64,000 nucleotides of DNA from Paenibacillus anaericanus (lineage in GTDB: Bacteria > Bacillota > Bacilli > Paenibacillales > Paenibacillaceae). Location: positions 310,001-374,000 of the forward strand of contig NZ_RZNY01000003.1 of assembly GCF_003994475.1 (NCBI RefSeq), written 5' to 3'. Position numbers and translations under genes: made by a program. Positions within the stretch are counted from its first letter, which is position 1. Each line of letters begins with the position of its first letter. The notes under the pieces were generated by a model. It saw only the letters and a program-made list of their open reading frames with translations, was not told the origin of the DNA and did not search any database. This document shows positions 62,143-64,000 of this stretch, piece after piece.

Positions 62143-63567
62143 TTAAAGGGTATGCACCACCTCTTTAAAAATGCGTCCACGCTCTTCATAAGAAGCAAAC
62201 ATATCCCAACTAGCACACGCCGGAGAGAGCAATACAACATCTCCAGCCTTCGCCAATCTAGCAGCTTCTATTATTGCGGAGCGCAGACTTTCGGCAGCGT
62301 TATCTCTAGTATCGACAAGCTTAATGTCGGTTAATCCGGCAAGAGTCGCGACATGCCCGATTTTCTCCTTCGTCTCGCCAATCGCTACAACAGCCTTAAC
62401 TCTGTCTTTAAACACAGGCAGCAACTCCATATAATCCGATCCCCGGTCCAGTCCTCCGGCAATAAGAACAATAGGAGCGCTTATAGCGCCTAATGCCATC
62501 GTTGTTGCCTTGGAATTAGTCGCTTTGGAATTATTATAGTAAGTTACACCTTCCTTAACATCCACATATTCCAGTCGATGCTCTACACCGCGAAAACTCC
62601 GCAACGGCTCCGCTAGAGCCTCTGGGGCTGCCCCTGCGGCAAGCGACACTGCAATCGCGGCAAGAGCGTTCTCAAGGTTGAAACGGCCAGGAAGAGCGAT
62701 CTCATCCACCTCTACAATGGTATGTAGTTGACCCAGTGCATTTCTATAGACTAAAGTACGCTTCAGGCCATCTTCCACATCAGGTATAAACGAAGGTTGA
62801 ACAAATACCCCTTCAGACTGTAATTCCTCTGTCATAGAGAAAGGCATTAGTCTAGCTTTAATATAGGGAACCAACTGTCTACAAACAGGGTCGTCCCAGT
62901 TGATCACAGCTGTGTCACTCTCACTTTGACAAGCAAACAGCTTGGCTTTGGAGGAGATATAATCCTCCAACGTGCCGTGATAATCAAGATGTGTCTCCGC
63001 AATATTCAGCAGGCAACTGATCTTCGGTGAGAATTCCTGAGTCCCTTTTAACTGAAAGCTGCTCAGTTCAACTACCATCCAATTGTGCGGCTCGGCATGT
63101 TCGGCAGCTTCACATAATGGTGTTCCGATGTTCCCCGCTACAATAGGGTTAAGTCCCGCAGCTTCAAATATCTTTCCGACCCATGTCGTCGTTGTTGTCT
63201 TCCCATTAGAACCCGTTATACCAATGATTGGAGCACGGCACAAGTGATAAGCCACTTCAACTTCTGTCACTATTTCGATGCCAAGTTCCAATGCTTTAGC
63301 CACAGGAGGCGCACTATAAGGAATACCTGGGTTTTTGACTACAAGCTGTACTTCAGGATGAATTAGTCCCTCCGGATGACCTCCGCAAACTACAGAAATT
63401 CCCAAAGCCTCAAGTTCAGAAGCTTCGGGACATTGTTGTCTTTCTTTTCTATCATTTACCGTAACGATCGCACCATGCCGATGAAGGGTTTTGGCGACTT
63501 GCACTCCACTCTTAGCGAGACCGAGGACAACTACTTGTTGCCCCCGGTATTCTTCTGGATGATTCAT
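62143..63567 (-). CDS. murD: UDP-N-acetylmuramoyl-L-alanine:D-glutamate ligase
   Basis: This 474-residue Mur ligase adds D-Glu. It has an N-terminal Rossmann domain, the ATP loop GITGSNGKTTTT, AETHLDYHG and the C-terminal NNSKATNSKATT. The frame opens at 63657, but AAGGGG eight bases before the ATG at 63567 places the start two bases after the mraY stop. Confidence 0.95.
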   Translation of the reverse strand: MNHPEEYRGQQVVVLGLAKSGVQVAKTLHRHGAIVTVNDRKERQQCPEASELEALGISVVCGGHPEGLIHPEVQLVVKNPGIPYSAPPVAKALELGIEIVTEVEVAYHLCRAPIIGITGSNGKTTTTTWVGKIFEAAGLNPIVAGNIGTPLCEAAEHAEPHNWMVVELSSFQLKGTQEFSPKISCLLNIAETHLDYHGTLEDYISSKAKLFACQSESDTAVINWDDPVCRQLVPYIKARLMPFSMTEELQSEGVFVQPSFIPDVEDGLKRTLVYRNALGQLHTIVEVDEIALPGRFNLENALAAIAVSLAAGAAPEALAEPLRSFRGVEHRLEYVDVKEGVTYYNNSKATNSKATTMALGAISAPIVLIAGGLDRGSDYMELLPVFKDRVKAVVAIGETKEKIGHVATLAGLTDIKLVDTRDNAAESLRSAIIEAARLAKAGDVVLLSPACASWDMFASYEERGRIFKEVVHTL

Positions 63568-63569
63568 CA

Positions 63570-64000
63570 CTACAACCCCTTGTTCAAATAAAGTCCAACT
63601 ACCGCTAGTATGAGACCAACGGTCCAAAAAGTAACTACAACTCTCCATTCCGACCACCCTGATAGCTCAAAGTGATGGTGGATAGGACTCATCTTAAATA
63701 CTCGCTTACCTCGCGTCTTAAAGGAAACTACTTGAATCACCACGGACAACATCTCGATTACAAAGATACCACCGATCACAAGAAACAGGAGTTCACTCTT
63801 CGTAATAATGGCTATCGCTGATATAGCACCACCGATACCCAATGAGCCCGTATCACCCATAAACACTTTCGCAGGATGCGCATTAAAGACAAGAAATCCT
63901 AGCACTGCTCCAATCATCGCTGCAGCGGAGACTGCTGCTGGGATCGATGTAGCCTGCATAGCAATAACTGCGTATGCTCCAAATGCAATCGCACTAACAC
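63570..64000 (-). CDS. mraY: MraY, phospho-MurNAc-pentapeptide transferase (3' part)
   Basis: The frame is open to the window edge and gives the last roughly 143 residues of MraY. It includes the catalytic loop [19 protein letters not shown] and the Mg/His segment [17 protein letters not shown], followed by the final helix. MraY forms lipid I on the inner membrane. The start lies beyond position 64000. Confidence 0.92.
   Translation of the reverse strand, partial: VSAIAFGAYAVIAMQATSIPAAVSAAAMIGAVLGFLVFNAHPAKVFMGDTGSLGIGGAISAIAIITKSELLFLVIGGIFVIEMLSVVIQVVSFKTRGKRVFKMSPIHHHFELSGWSEWRVVVTFWTVGLILAVVGLYLNKGL

Overview
The window looks like chromosomal DNA of a low-to-mid GC, endospore-forming Firmicute, most probably Paenibacillus or a close relative. 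The grounds are the mraY-murD-spoVE-murG-murB-murA-divIB-ftsA-ftsZ-spoIIGA-sigE-sigG-ylm-divIVA-ileS gene order, a PyrR-attenuated pyr operon, an ileS T-box, an SLH-anchored GH18 protein, an LL-diaminopimelate aminotransferase, and strong GGAGG ribosome-binding sites with many TTG and GTG starts. The genus is inferred; there is no rRNA in the window. No prophage, CRISPR array or insertion sequence with a transposase was seen.

Layout. Positions 1-20 kb hold mostly small independent units: a partial MFS permease, a SpeA-type decarboxylase, small conserved proteins, tRNA-Val, a YjcZ-type 44-aa sporulation protein, a polysaccharide deacetylase, trhO, a SufR-like regulator, Mn/Fe superoxide dismutase, a LacI regulator divergent from a ROK glucokinase followed by manA, a competence-like metallo-beta-lactamase lipoprotein, an eight-repeat Ig-like (Big_2) exoprotein, ung, tRNA-Leu, tRNA-Ile2, tRNA-fMet and several very short genes. 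Positions 20.5-27.7 kb hold a five-gene operon combining MacAB-like exporter parts (two ATPases, an adaptor lipoprotein, a large FtsX-type permease) with a sugar-type solute-binding lipoprotein. One of its ATPases ends in an AbrB-like domain. Positions 27.9-29.5 kb hold the SLH-GH18 enzyme.

Positions 29.5-38.5 kb hold the pyrimidine operon, pyrR-pyrB-pyrC-carA-carB-pyrF-pyrE, with a sigma-A promoter and PyrR attenuator; pyrP, pyrK and pyrD are absent. dapL follows, then a 224-bp hairpin-rich element with terminal inverted repeats (MITE-like), then rluD-type synthase and lspA. A YteA-like zinc-finger gene converges on a DUF5665 gene.

Positions 43.3-64 kb form the division, cell-wall and sporulation cluster, all on the minus strand. 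It contains a T-box-controlled, long (type 2-like) isoleucyl-tRNA synthetase, divIVA, ylmH-ylmG-sepF-ylmE-pgeF-ylmC, sigG, sigE and spoIIGA, ftsZ-ftsA-divIB, murA-murB-murG-spoVE-murD, and the 3' part of mraY. Together these genes make peptidoglycan precursor, assemble the Z ring and convert the division programme into sporulation through pro-sigma-E, SpoIIGA and sigma-G. I can see plausible sporulation promoters: a long-spacer Spo0A-type promoter before spoIIGA, a sigma-F-type promoter before sigG and a weaker sigma-H-like match before ftsA.

Most of the window is conserved core genome. The less ordinary items are the exporter/binding-protein operon with its ATPase-AbrB fusion, the MITE-like element, a 34-bp block shared by the trhO and sodA promoters, and several very short genes.
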